A stretch of DNA of 43,839 bases from an uncultured Alphaproteobacteria bacterium (GCA_934276635.1 CAKQTH010000011.1:1-43839), one strand, 5' to 3'; numbered from the stretch's first letter, positions 1-7,908 are shown. A program made the numbers and translations. Notes: generated from the letters alone by a model not told the origin.

Positions 1-1364
1 ATAATGCAAATAAGGTTTTGTATAAAGATTGTGATTGCGACAGCACATATAAATACAAAAAGGAAACACCGGGATTTTCTTATAGCGGAACATGCACATA
101 TAAATATGGTGATAATGCGGGAGAAACGCTGTATACAACAGTAACATGCGACACCGGCAATTATTATCAATCAACGGATTGCAACTCTCCGAAAGTTGTT
201 GACGATACGACGAAGGTAACCAATTCGCAGAAGAAAGAGCTTTCGTGCTGGAAGTGCAAATGTCCGGCAACATATCAATATCCGGCACAAATGCAAAACG
301 GGATTACCGGAAGCAATAAGGAATGCGGGACATTGTGGGACGAATATACATGTCCGGCCAAATTGCTGGCAAACTGTCCGAGCGGAGCAGTATGTGATAC
401 GGTTCGAGGAGCGACAGAGGCCGTCAGCTCGGCATATAATGCAAAATGTTATAAGTGCAATTTGAATGTACATAAATATTTGTCATCAACGGACACAACA
501 AATTATGCAGATTTTATAACATTCGGCGGGGAGTGCAAACAAGATAATATATCGCATTATCGTGATGCAAGCTGCAAATCGCCGTATCAAAGTAAGGATT
601 GCGCGAGCGGATATGAGAAAGACGGTGGAGACAAGATATTGTATACATACAACGGGGTTAAAACTCTTTCTTGTTGGAAGTGTAAAAAAGCGTGCCCGAC
701 AGGAACTTATGCTACTGCAGATTTGTGCAAAAACGCCGGAAACGCTGATGAATGTGTGAAAAATGCAAATACAGGTTGCTATCGTGCATATAATTGCAAA
801 ACTCAATATAAAGCTTTTCCAAGTTCTACAACTCTTCAAAAGTGTTTGTCAACAAAAGAAGTCGGACAAAAGTGTTCTCATGTAGGTAAATTAATTACTG
901 AAGAATGCTATTACTCAAGAAATGTAAGTTGTACTGACTTTTTTGGTACAGGATGTACAGAAAAACGCGATTTAGCGATAGCAACCTGTGAAGACGGCAT
1001 AGAAATATGCTTGAACAACTGTTCAGGAAACAACTGTTGCTGCACGGCAGAAAACAATGGTTATTGCGAGCCTGTGGCAACTTATTGTGCAAAAATGGTT
1101 GGTTACACCTGTGAATTTCAAGATGTTGATCGTTATTATGAAGGCAAGAAAATTACATTGAATTGTGATTTGGCTGTAGATCTTAGCACTAAGAAACCGA
1201 ACATACCGACTGATCAATGTAGTAAAATGAATTATGAACAAACATTGGCATATTGTGCAGAGAAAGGCTATTCCGATAAGGTAGATCAAAATTGTGTGCA
1301 ATGGGGAGATATTTGTCCCTGTACTGATGCTTATGCAAAATGCACAAAATGGAAAAATAAATGA
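1..1364 (+). CDS. Cys-rich repeat protein, 5' end outside window
   Basis: The frame is open from base 3 to the TGA at 1362-1364, so the gene begins upstream of the window; the first internal TTG (18) is not a convincing start. About 450 residues are visible, packed with cysteines in loosely repeated units: SCWKCKCPATY, SCWKCKKACPTG, KCYKCNLN, STDCNSP and SKDCASGY. No transmembrane segment is seen in the visible part. Cys patterns of this density usually mean a disulfide-bonded extracellular or surface protein, which is an inference because the signal peptide would be upstream. I do not recognise a named family. It could be an adhesin or a surface-layer-like protein. Confidence 0.75.
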   Translation, partial: NANKVLYKDCDCDSTYKYKKETPGFSYSGTCTYKYGDNAGETLYTTVTCDTGNYYQSTDCNSPKVVDDTTKVTNSQKKELSCWKCKCPATYQYPAQMQNGITGSNKECGTLWDEYTCPAKLLANCPSGAVCDTVRGATEAVSSAYNAKCYKCNLNVHKYLSSTDTTNYADFITFGGECKQDNISHYRDASCKSPYQSKDCASGYEKDGGDKILYTYNGVKTLSCWKCKKACPTGTYATADLCKNAGNADECVKNANTGCYRAYNCKTQYKAFPSSTTLQKCLSTKEVGQKCSHVGKLITEECYYSRNVSCTDFFGTGCTEKRDLAIATCEDGIEICLNNCSGNNCCCTAENNGYCEPVATYCAKMVGYTCEFQDVDRYYEGKKITLNCDLAVDLSTKKPNIPTDQCSKMNYEQTLAYCAEKGYSDKVDQNCVQWGDICPCTDAYAKCTKWKNK

Positions 1365-1405
1365 ATTTTCAGGTGTCGGGCGGTAGTTGTCCGGTATCTG
1401 AAAAT
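1365..1405 (+). terminator. Stem-loop after Cys-rich gene
   Basis: An imperfect 15-bp inverted repeat (1365-1379 with 1391-1405, including G-U pairs) starts right after the stop codon of the Cys-rich gene. There is no T-tract, so it may be an mRNA 3' stabiliser rather than an intrinsic terminator. Confidence 0.4.
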
Positions 1406-1450
1406 CAACAATGAAAGGAAAGAAAAGCTAAAATAAAATACTAAAAGTAC

Positions 1451-1545
1451 AGTCGGCCGGAGAGGCGGGCGCAGGGAAAAATAATTACGTTCTCCTAAAT
1501 ATGAATTTTATCCTTTGTGTCTCCTACTCCGGCCGACTTTTATTT
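1451..1545 (+). other. Long-loop GC-rich inverted repeat ending in a T-run
   Basis: AGTCGGCCGGAG at 1451-1462 is matched perfectly by its reverse complement at 1527-1538, which runs into TTTTATTT. The 64-base loop holds a purine/GC-rich segment (agaggcgggcgcaggg). The 370-base gap between the Cys-rich gene and the LysR gene has no coding potential I can support. This could be a long-looped terminator or a small structured RNA with its own terminator; no known RNA family is recognised. Confidence 0.4.
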
Positions 1546-1747
1546 GTAGCGCCGTAATTTATTGTTTTTGCACTGAAATAATATATAAAATCCCCAAAAT
1601 CCGCGCTTTTTGCTCTTATATTAAAAAATCGACAAATAATGCTGGACATAAAATAAAAAGTAGAATATAAATGAGTTATAATAATATTAATTGAAACAGC
1701 GTATAAAAGTTCTGTGCTCTGGGGTTTTGTAAAGGATGTCAAGTATT

Positions 1748-2626
1748 ATGATGAAGAAAAAGAATCTTATGAGCCTGCAAGCTCTTTTTATTCTATCGGA
1801 AATTAACAAACTGGGTTGCCAGAAGAAAGCGGCGGAAAATCTCGGAATCTCTACTGATACAATCAAAAAATACATTACCGTTCTTGAAAACGAAATAGGC
1901 TGCCAACTTTTAATCAGCAACGGCAGAGGCCTGCATTTGAGCGCCAGAGGCAAAAATCTGTTGTCCTGCACTTCAAGAATGGAAAACATTTTTAATCAGA
2001 TATATGAAGAAAATACGGTTGACCACAATCTTAAAGGCGATGTTTTTATAAGTATGCCGCTCAGCATTTCCACCAATCTTATGCCGGAAAGAATCGGTGA
2101 TTTTTTTGAAAAATATCCGGATATAAATCTGGTTACAAATTCTTATATGGAAAACTTCGATTTCAGCACTATGGACGCCGATATAGGGCTTACATTTGCT
2201 GAGCCGAATAATTCGGAAGCGATTATTTTATATAAGAAAGTTGTCGAATGCGGATATTTTGCCTCTCCGAAATATTTGGCAAAATACGGGTATCCGAAAG
2301 ACTTTGATGATATGCTTGCAAACCATTGGATAATCAGCCGCGTTCAGCTGCCGAACTTTATGAAAAACTGGAAAAATGTGCTTGAAAAAGCCCAACATGT
2401 CAGATATACCACAAATTCCACCTATGCCGCAAGTGAGGTGGTGTGCTACGGTGGCGGTATAGCAATTATGCCGAAAAGATATAATAAAGAAGGTTTTGTC
2501 TGCCTTGACAATTTTGTGTGCGAAGAAAATCCGACCGTTTATATGGTGGCTAACAAAAAATCAAAAGATGTGCCCAGAGTCCGCACCGTTATCAATTTTT
2601 ATAAAAAACTTTTAGATAATATGTAG
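1748..2626 (+). CDS. LysR-family transcriptional regulator
   Basis: A protein of about 292 residues with an N-terminal winged HTH (residues about 5-65: CQKKAAENLGISTDTIKKYI, then a wing followed by LHLSARG) and a C-terminal periplasmic-binding-like effector domain, the normal LysR layout and length. An ATG at 1736 is in frame but sits directly on the AAAGG ribosome site (1731-1735), so the ATG at 1748 or 1751 is the likelier start. LysR proteins usually control an adjacent divergent gene; none is present here, since the upstream neighbour is on the same strand, so its target is unknown. It directly precedes the accessory island, whose recombinase remnant starts 27 bases after its stop. Confidence 0.85.
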   Translation: MMKKKNLMSLQALFILSEINKLGCQKKAAENLGISTDTIKKYITVLENEIGCQLLISNGRGLHLSARGKNLLSCTSRMENIFNQIYEENTVDHNLKGDVFISMPLSISTNLMPERIGDFFEKYPDINLVTNSYMENFDFSTMDADIGLTFAEPNNSEAIILYKKVVECGYFASPKYLAKYGYPKDFDDMLANHWIISRVQLPNFMKNWKNVLEKAQHVRYTTNSTYAASEVVCYGGGIAIMPKRYNKEGFVCLDNFVCEENPTVYMVANKKSKDVPRVRTVINFYKKLLDNM

Positions 2627-2652
2627 GGACAAAATAAACCTGTTTTTTCCAA

Positions 2653-3800
2653 ATAAAAGAGAACAAGGACAATGGCAGTCTTGCGCCCCGGTCGGTTATT
2701 TAAATGTATCCAAAACCAAAACGACACCTGCTGATATAATTATAGATGAAGAAAGAGCACCCAAGGTTAAACGGCTTTTTGAAGAATATGCCAAAGGTGG
2801 TCGTACTTTGCAGGATATTACCAATTTAGCGAGAACCTTGGGTTTATGTTCAAAAATGTGTACCGTTAAGAAAACAATCAGTCGGGCACAGGTACAAAAT
2901 ATTCTTAAAAATACTTTCTATATTGGATATTTTAAGCAAAAAGGCAAAGTTTATAAGCATAATTATCCAAAATTTATTGATGAAGAGTTGTTTCGCATTG
3001 TTCAGGATACGATGGAAGGCAGAAAACGGGCACCGAGTAAGTTGTACTATGGTGATAAACAATACATCTTCTCCGGTTTAGTCAGATGTGGCTGTTGTGG
3101 TAGCCTAATGACTTGCGAAACCAAAGTAAAAGATGAAAAACATTCTTATAATTACTTAAAATGTAACAAACTTCGCTCAAAATGCTCGCAAAAACCAATC
3201 AATGAAGCAAAAATCCTCGCTCAGCTTGAAAAAGAATTATGTTTGCCGATGAATATTAGCGACAATATGTTAAAAAATATCAAGTCAGAAGTCAAAAAGC
3301 AGCTTAAAGAAGAAAGAGTAAATACAGCGACTCTCAAACGGGATATTACAATCAAAATAAACAAATTAGATGAAGAAGCAAAAACTCTGTTTCGTGGCTA
3401 TATCCAAGGTAAATGTGATGAGAAAATGTATAATGAACTCAAAACTGAAATTGAGCTTGAGAAAGAGAAACTGCAAAAAGATATGGACAGATACCTTGAG
3501 ATTGACACCGAAACCGATGAAATCTTGGCAAATATCGCTGAAATCGCGGCAAATGTTGGAAAATTCTTAAAAAGTCCGATAGTTTCGCAAAAAAGAGATA
3601 TTTTAAATTTAATCTTATCGGACTGCAAAACTGATGGAAAAAATCTTTGTTTTACAATAGCTAAACCGTTTGATGTACTATTAAAAACGCCTGAAATCAA
3701 TAAATGGTGCGCGATATTGTGCAGTTATCGGACTAAATTTTATGATGATTTTAAACAGCTAACAAGAAAAATGGCACTTTTTGAGGATAGCTTGGAATAG
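2653..3800 (+). pseudogene. Large serine recombinase, N-terminal catalytic domain missing
   Basis: From about 2653 the translation matches residues 162-513 of the full recombinase at 13598-15142 (KREQGQWQSCAPVGYLNV against KRENGQWQSCAPVGYLNI), with near identity over much of the length. The resolvase catalytic domain (residues 1-160) is absent. The recombinase domain, the Cys zinc ribbon (RCGCCGSLMTCE) and the C-terminal coiled coil remain. Homology ends at NKWC, after which the frame continues for about 30 unrelated residues to a TAG at 3798-3800. It cannot catalyse strand exchange. It probably marks an older copy of the element or a tandem integration later eroded. Confidence 0.85.
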
Positions 3801-3862
3801 CAGCATTATGAGTTGTTAAAAATGTAAGGCACATAAAAATCTTTAAATTTATATAAAAAATA

Positions 3863-3911
3863 GTGACAAATTTATTTTTTTATATATTATTCGCTAATAA
3901 GCATATTTGCG
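3863..3911 (+). promoter_or_regulatory. Candidate promoter and operator of the XRE gene
   Basis: A GTGACA -35 (3863-3868) lies 16 bases before a TATTAT -10 (3885-3890). It is followed by an imperfect 7-bp inverted repeat, CGCTAAT-AAGCAT-ATTTGCG (3892-3911), at the expected transcription start. This suits autorepression by the XRE protein. The TATGCTTAT core also occurs, in reverse orientation, in the promoter at 5045-5087. Confidence 0.4.
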
Positions 3912-3927
3912 TTTTATGGAGAATGAT

Positions 3928-4251
3928 ATGGTAAACAACGAAAATACATTTGGCACAGAGATATCTCGATTAAGAAAAAAATTAAATATGAGTCAAAAAG
4001 AACTTGCTAATCTAGTACTTAAAGATGACAATACACCCATTACACCACAATATCTGAATGACATTGAACATGACAGAAGAAGTCCGTCATCCGATGAAAT
4101 TATAAAAGCTTTTTCAAAAGCGTTAAATTTATCCTCTGATGAAGAAGACTATTTATTTTACATCGCTGGCAAAATGCCCAAAGATGTTAGAGACAAAAGC
4201 AGAGATGACTTTTACAATGCTATAGCTGCTTTTAGAAAAAGTAATAAATAA
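3928..4251 (+). CDS. XRE-family HTH repressor
   Basis: A 107-residue DNA-binding protein with one Cro/C1-type HTH in the first 70 residues (LRKKLNMSQKELANLVL, then TPQYLNDIEHDRRSPS). Three in-frame starts exist; ATG 3928 is chosen because GGAG at 3918-3921 is 6 bases upstream, better than ATG 3916 or TTG 3907. It is followed after 10 bases by an ImmA-type protease. By analogy with ICEBs1 ImmR/ImmA and related phages, this protein would repress the element's promoters until its partner cleaves it. That role is an inference from family and gene order. Confidence 0.85.
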   Translation: MVNNENTFGTEISRLRKKLNMSQKELANLVLKDDNTPITPQYLNDIEHDRRSPSSDEIIKAFSKALNLSSDEEDYLFYIAGKMPKDVRDKSRDDFYNAIAAFRKSNK

Positions 4252-4261
4252 GGAAAATAAT

Positions 4262-5005
4262 TTGCAGTATCATAAAGATGAGACAGGAAGGCTACCGGAA
4301 AAACCTCATTATAAACATGAGGAACTGGAAGCTATGGCTCAAAAAATTATTTTAGAAGCATCAGATGTTTTAGGAAATCAAGTTACCTATCCCATTCCAA
4401 CAGATAAGTTAACAATTGTAATTGAAAAATATGTTGATGATTTAGATTTATACGCTAATTTACAAAAAGAATTTGGGGATAAAAATATTGAGGGAGTAAC
4501 AATATTTTTTCCTTTTAAAAGACCAATTATTAAAATATCCGAAGACCTACAAAATGTGCAATATAAAGAAAATCGCTTAAGAACAACATTGCTCCATGAA
4601 TTGGGACATGTTGTCATTCACGATCCTTTGTGGCAAAGAGAATTTAAAAAGCTACAATTACCATTTGATACAAAAGAACATCGTATACAAATATGTAAAA
4701 GAAAAACATTATTTTCAAAAAATGAGCCAAATTACGAAAATTATGATTGGATGGAATGGCAGGCCAATTACTTTGCAAGTGCGTTTTTAATGCCTAAAGA
4801 CGAAATCTATAAAATATATAAAGACTTCACGAAGGGGCAAAAGTCATTTACTTACATTACTGTTGAAAGTGAAAAGGCAATAAAATTAATTGATTTAGTA
4901 TCGCAAAAATTTCAAGTATCAAAAGATGCAGCTAGAATTAGATTACAAATAATAAAAATTCTTGTTAATCAAGATGATATTGATATCCAGCCTCTGCTTA
5001 TTTAA
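4262..5005 (+). CDS. ImmA/IrrE-type zinc metallopeptidase
   Basis: A 247-residue protein with the zinc-protease motif HELGH at residues 112-116 and a downstream helix EWQANYFASAFLMP, whose Glu165 is the likely third zinc ligand; both are diagnostic of the ImmA/IrrE family. The start is TTG 4262: AGGA at 4251-4254 is 7 bases upstream and the next in-frame Met is residue 25. It lies directly after the XRE gene and is probably co-transcribed with it. In known pairs such a protease cuts the XRE repressor and switches on the element, often after DNA damage. Here the substrate is inferred, not shown. Confidence 0.85.
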   Translation: MQYHKDETGRLPEKPHYKHEELEAMAQKIILEASDVLGNQVTYPIPTDKLTIVIEKYVDDLDLYANLQKEFGDKNIEGVTIFFPFKRPIIKISEDLQNVQYKENRLRTTLLHELGHVVIHDPLWQREFKKLQLPFDTKEHRIQICKRKTLFSKNEPNYENYDWMEWQANYFASAFLMPKDEIYKIYKDFTKGQKSFTYITVESEKAIKLIDLVSQKFQVSKDAARIRLQIIKILVNQDDIDIQPLLI

Positions 5006-5017
5006 AGTTATCCATAG

Positions 5018-5039
5018 AAATACGCAAAAAAGCGTATTT
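5018..5039. promoter_or_regulatory. Perfect 8-bp inverted repeat downstream of immA
   Basis: AAATACGC (5018-5025), six A, then GCGTATTT (5032-5039). AAAAAGCGTAT occurs twice, at 5027-5037 and 5089-5099, flanking the next promoter, and ATACGC recurs at 5853-5858 just before the restriction gene. It could be an operator or the terminator of immA; repetition around promoters favours an operator. Confidence 0.45.
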
Positions 5040-5044
5040 TGGTC

Positions 5045-5087
5045 TTGACTCTTATATTTTATATAGTATGCTTATATGCAGATAAGC
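5045..5087 (+). promoter_or_regulatory. Promoter with overlapping palindromic operator (HNH operon)
   Basis: TTGACT (5045-5050), a 16-base spacer and TATGCT (5067-5072) form a good sigma-70-like promoter. A perfect inverted repeat GCTTAT-ATGCAG-ATAAGC (5070-5087) overlaps the end of the -10 and the probable start site. A protein bound here would block transcription of the HNH/DUF3892 genes; the XRE protein encoded upstream is the obvious candidate. Confidence 0.55.
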
Positions 5088-5132
5088 TAAAAAGCGTATC
5101 TTTACATAAACTTTAAATATAAGGAAAAAGAA

Positions 5133-5399
5133 ATGGCAAATATAATTTCAAAAGTTTGGAGCAAGGCTGCTACAGTAAGAGGGAAAGACCCTGATTTGTA
5201 TCGGCGTGATCCTTATAATAATGTGATGTATAAATATAGTTATGGAAAAGCCTCTAATATGGGGTGGGAAATTGACCACATAAGACCTGTATCTAAAGGG
5301 GGAAGCGATTCCATCAATAACCTACAAGCACTAAATACTAGTGTCAACCGTTCAAAGGGTGCTTCTCTCGTTAAAAGAAGCAGGCATAATCAATATTAG
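5133..5399 (+). CDS. Small HNH endonuclease-like protein
   Basis: An 88-residue protein, little more than a single HNH fold. The core is GWEIDHIRPVSKGGSD (residues 44-59): Asp48-His49 is the DH pair, followed by Asn63 in NNLQALN and Asn72 where the last His of a canonical HNH often sits, so it is an HNN-type variant. An AAGGAAAAAGAA ribosome site precedes ATG 5133. The gene begins a two-gene unit with the DUF3892 gene (9-base gap) under its own operator-bearing promoter. HNH proteins of this size occur in restriction systems, phages and toxins. Its role here is unknown; it could be a stand-alone defence nuclease. Confidence 0.75.
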   Translation: MANIISKVWSKAATVRGKDPDLYRRDPYNNVMYKYSYGKASNMGWEIDHIRPVSKGGSDSINNLQALNTSVNRSKGASLVKRSRHNQY

Positions 5400-5408
5400 G
5401 AGAAAGAA

Positions 5409-5666
5409 ATGGAAAGAAGAATTATATCTAAAAAATCAGATAAAGATGGTGATATCACACATATCTATGGTAATAATTGGGGATTAGTTACTGTACAAGA
5501 TGCTATTTTCCAAATTGAGCACAATCTATACCAATATTATGTTGATGAGGCAGGATATCGTAGTGATGTTTATGTTGAGCAAACTCTTTTGGGACGTAAG
5601 TTTATAAAGACATATGCAGACAAGACGAGTAAAAACAATTTGGATAATTTACCAGAGTATAGGTAA
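5409..5666 (+). CDS. DUF3892-like small protein
   Basis: An 85-residue soluble protein. DGDITHIYGNNWG near the N-terminus, VQDAIFQIEHNLYQYYV in the middle and KTYADKTSKNNLDNLPEY at the C-terminus match the DUF3892 pattern (start rich in D-I-T, end in NNL-LPE). The function of this family is unknown. AGGAG overlapping the HNH stop codon serves as its ribosome site, so translation of the two genes is likely coupled. A strong intrinsic terminator follows, closing a two-gene operon. The pairing suggests a partner, modulator or antidote for the HNH protein, but that is speculation. Confidence 0.7.
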   Translation: MERRIISKKSDKDGDITHIYGNNWGLVTVQDAIFQIEHNLYQYYVDEAGYRSDVYVEQTLLGRKFIKTYADKTSKNNLDNLPEYR

Positions 5667-5677
5667 AAGTATATGTA

Positions 5678-5710
5678 ATAAGGCTTTGGATATACAAAGC
5701 CTTATATTTT
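5678..5710 (+). terminator. Intrinsic terminator after DUF3892 gene
   Basis: A perfect 11-bp stem, ATAAGGCTTTG (5678-5688) with CAAAGCCTTAT (5695-5705), a 6-base loop and ATTTT after it. It separates the HNH/DUF3892 unit from the restriction gene. The next 160 bases are AT-rich with no gene. Confidence 0.8.
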
Positions 5711-5872
5711 AATGTCCTTGTCTAAAATATTATTGTATTATATACTTCGTAATATTAGGCTTTTTTAGTAATTTATTACTATCTTGTTACTTCTTTCAGA
5801 ATCCCATTGATGTTTTTCTTATATTTTATTAACATTTAAAAAATATTAGATATACGCAATATGGAGATAAAA

Positions 5873-6586
5873 ATGGATTCTCAAGAAAAACAAATAATAT
5901 TGGATAAAGCTAAACTATTTTTTGAAGAAAAGATTGTAAAAAATCACCAACTTCAAACAAATAAACTTAGACATTTATCTGCATTTAATCCGAATCCATT
6001 TTTGGAAAGATATTTGGCTAAATTTGCTTTTGGTGATTGTGAGTACAGAAGCATTGCAAAAGCTTTAATTTATCCCAGAGTTATGGGAACATCAATAAAT
6101 ACAATATTTGGCACTCAGATGCAGTCCTTTTGCAAGGATGTTTTAAACGGATTTGCTTCTGTGACCTCTGGTATTGATATCGAATTTATAGATCAGGTTG
6201 ATAAAAGACGAAAATATTGTCAAATTAAAGCTGGACCAAATACTATTAATAAAGATGATATTACAACGATTCTTAATCATTTTAATGCAATTAGAAATTT
6301 GGCAAGAACAAATGGATTAAAAGAATTTAATCCTGATATTGACTGCATTGTTGGTGTTTTTTACGGAACAAATGATGATTTATCAACAATGTATAAAACA
6401 ATAAATAAAACACATCCTGTTTATGCGGGTCAAGAATTTTGGTTGCGCTTAACCGGCGACGAATGTTTCTACGCTGAATTGGTGGATACAATTGTTGAAG
6501 TAGCAAATGAAATGGATGGCACATCTTTATTAGAAGATATTGTAACTGATTTGGCTGCAGAAATTCAAGAAAAATATCAACATTAA
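5873..6586 (+). CDS. Type II restriction endonuclease, PmeII/TdeIII-like
   Basis: A 237-residue protein resembling type II restriction enzymes of the PmeII/TdeIII group: LERYLAKFAFGD, AKALIYPRVMGTSINTIFGT, then a PD-(D/E)XK-like core with Asp102-Ile-Glu104, Asp107 and the strand KYCQIKAGPNTINKDD (Gln117-Ile-Lys119). Gln in place of the usual Asp/Glu of the XK dyad is a tolerated variant in some restriction enzymes. GGAG at 5863-5866 favours ATG 5873 over ATG 5861. It precedes a C5 methyltransferase on the same strand, with a terminator between them, forming an R-M pair. The recognition site cannot be read from sequence alone. The family assignment is from memory of conserved stretches. Confidence 0.75.
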   Translation: MDSQEKQIILDKAKLFFEEKIVKNHQLQTNKLRHLSAFNPNPFLERYLAKFAFGDCEYRSIAKALIYPRVMGTSINTIFGTQMQSFCKDVLNGFASVTSGIDIEFIDQVDKRRKYCQIKAGPNTINKDDITTILNHFNAIRNLARTNGLKEFNPDIDCIVGVFYGTNDDLSTMYKTINKTHPVYAGQEFWLRLTGDECFYAELVDTIVEVANEMDGTSLLEDIVTDLAAEIQEKYQH

Positions 6587-6607
6587 AAACTTGTTTACTA
6601 TTCTTTG

Positions 6608-6640
6608 ATAACCATTGCATATGTGCAATGGTTATTTTAA
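6608..6640 (+). terminator. Intrinsic terminator between restriction and methylase genes
   Basis: A perfect 12-bp stem, ATAACCATTGCA with TGCAATGGTTAT (6608-6619 and 6624-6635), a 4-base loop and a TTTTAAT tail. It implies separate transcription of the two R-M genes. Confidence 0.75.
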
Positions 6641-6641
6641 T

Positions 6642-6665
6642 ATTCCAATGTTTAATAAATGGAAT
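6642..6665. promoter_or_regulatory. Candidate operator before the HTH-methyltransferase
   Basis: ATTCCA (6642-6647) and TGGAAT (6660-6665) form a 6-bp inverted repeat with a 12-base gap, 13 bases before the methyltransferase ATG. It may be bound by the enzyme's own HTH, as in M.SsoII/M.EcoRII-type autoregulation. Confidence 0.4.
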
Positions 6666-6678
6666 TAGGATAAAGTTA

Positions 6679-7908
6679 ATGTGGTTGTCTATTCATGAAG
6701 TCAGTGAAAAATTAGATATCTCTATTGATACGGTTCGTCGTTGGGAAAAAAAAGGACTGATTAAAGCTGAGCGTTCAGATAAAAATCATCGTATGTTTAA
6801 TGAAGAAGAAATTTCATTACTTTGTAATAAACTGAAAAATAAACAAGATAATGAATTTAAAGTTTTAAAATCCAATATAAAAACCCCATACAATGCAATA
6901 GAGCTATTTGCAGGAGCTGGAGGAACGGCTTTAGGTTTTGAAAATGCAGGTATAAATCATCTGTTGCTCAATGAAATTGATAAAAATTGTGTTGAAACCT
7001 TAAAGTATAATTTTCCAAAAGATACTAATATTATTCATGAAGATGTTCATAAAGTAGATTTTTCACCCTGGAAAAATAAAGTTGATATTGTTCAAGCAGG
7101 CTTTCCATGTCAAGCCTTTAGTTATGCCGGAAAAAGTATGGGGTTTGAAGATACTCGAGGAACATTGTTTTTTGAATTTGCTCGTTGTGTTAAGGAAACT
7201 ATGCCTAAAATTGCAGTTGGTGAAAATGTTAAAGGTTTATTGAAGCATGACAATGGTCGGACTTTAAAAACAATGATAAACACTTTAATTGAGCTTGGAT
7301 ACAATGTGCAGTATAAGGTTTTACGTGCTCAATATCTAGATGTTGCACAAAAACGAGAACGATTAATCATTATCGCTATCCGTAAAGATTTAGATATTCC
7401 ATTTATTTTTCCAACTGAGCAAAACTATACTGTGTCTTTACGTTCTGCGTTGAAAAATTGTCCTAAATCGGAGGGACAGAGTTACCCTAAAAGAAAAGCT
7501 GAAATATTATCTTTGGTACCAGAAGGTGGCTATTGGCGAGATTTGCCAATTAATCTTCAAAAAGAATATATGAAAGGAAGCTTTTATCTATCTGGAGGTA
7601 AAACAGGTATGGCTAGACGGCTTTCATGGGATGAGCCGAGTTTAACCTTAACTTGTGCACCAGCTCAGAAACAAACAGAACGCTGTCATCCAAGCGAGAC
7701 AAGACCTTTAACCATTAGAGAATATGCAAGAATTCAATCATTTCCAGATAATTGGGTATTTAAAGGAACAATATCTTCACAATATAAACAAATTGGAAAT
7801 GCAGTTCCGGTAAATTTAAGCTATCATATAGGTTGTTGCTTAATTCAAATGTTGAATCAGATTAACTGTATTGACACAGATATTGAATTGAAAATGGCTG
7901 CTGAATAA
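6679..7908 (+). CDS. C5-cytosine DNA methyltransferase with N-terminal MerR-like HTH
   Basis: A 409-residue protein. Residues 1-50 form a MerR/excisionase-type HTH (LSIHEVSEKLDISIDTVRRW followed by KKGLIKAER and the HRMFNEEEI wing). The rest is a Dcm-type m5C methylase: motif I ELFAGAGG (75-82, SAM binding), motif IV GFPCQAFS with catalytic Cys144, ENV (182-184), QKRERL (224-229), a target-recognition region and motif X QIGNAVP (371-377). ATG 6679 is chosen over ATG 6628 because AGGA lies 8 bases upstream and the earlier start would lie within the terminator stem. It protects host DNA from the adjacent restriction enzyme. The HTH suggests it also controls its own or the restriction gene's promoter. 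Confidence 0.93.
   Translation: MWLSIHEVSEKLDISIDTVRRWEKKGLIKAERSDKNHRMFNEEEISLLCNKLKNKQDNEFKVLKSNIKTPYNAIELFAGAGGTALGFENAGINHLLLNEIDKNCVETLKYNFPKDTNIIHEDVHKVDFSPWKNKVDIVQAGFPCQAFSYAGKSMGFEDTRGTLFFEFARCVKETMPKIAVGENVKGLLKHDNGRTLKTMINTLIELGYNVQYKVLRAQYLDVAQKRERLIIIAIRKDLDIPFIFPTEQNYTVSLRSALKNCPKSEGQSYPKRKAEILSLVPEGGYWRDLPINLQKEYMKGSFYLSGGKTGMARRLSWDEPSLTLTCAPAQKQTERCHPSETRPLTIREYARIQSFPDNWVFKGTISSQYKQIGNAVPVNLSYHIGCCLIQMLNQINCIDTDIELKMAAE

Noticed and set aside
3703..3745. A second tRNA-Thr 3' end after the recombinase remnant (TGGTGC then ATCGGACT)
   Set aside because: Only short matches are shared with the true tRNA. The acceptor and T arm cannot fold and no anticodon arm follows.
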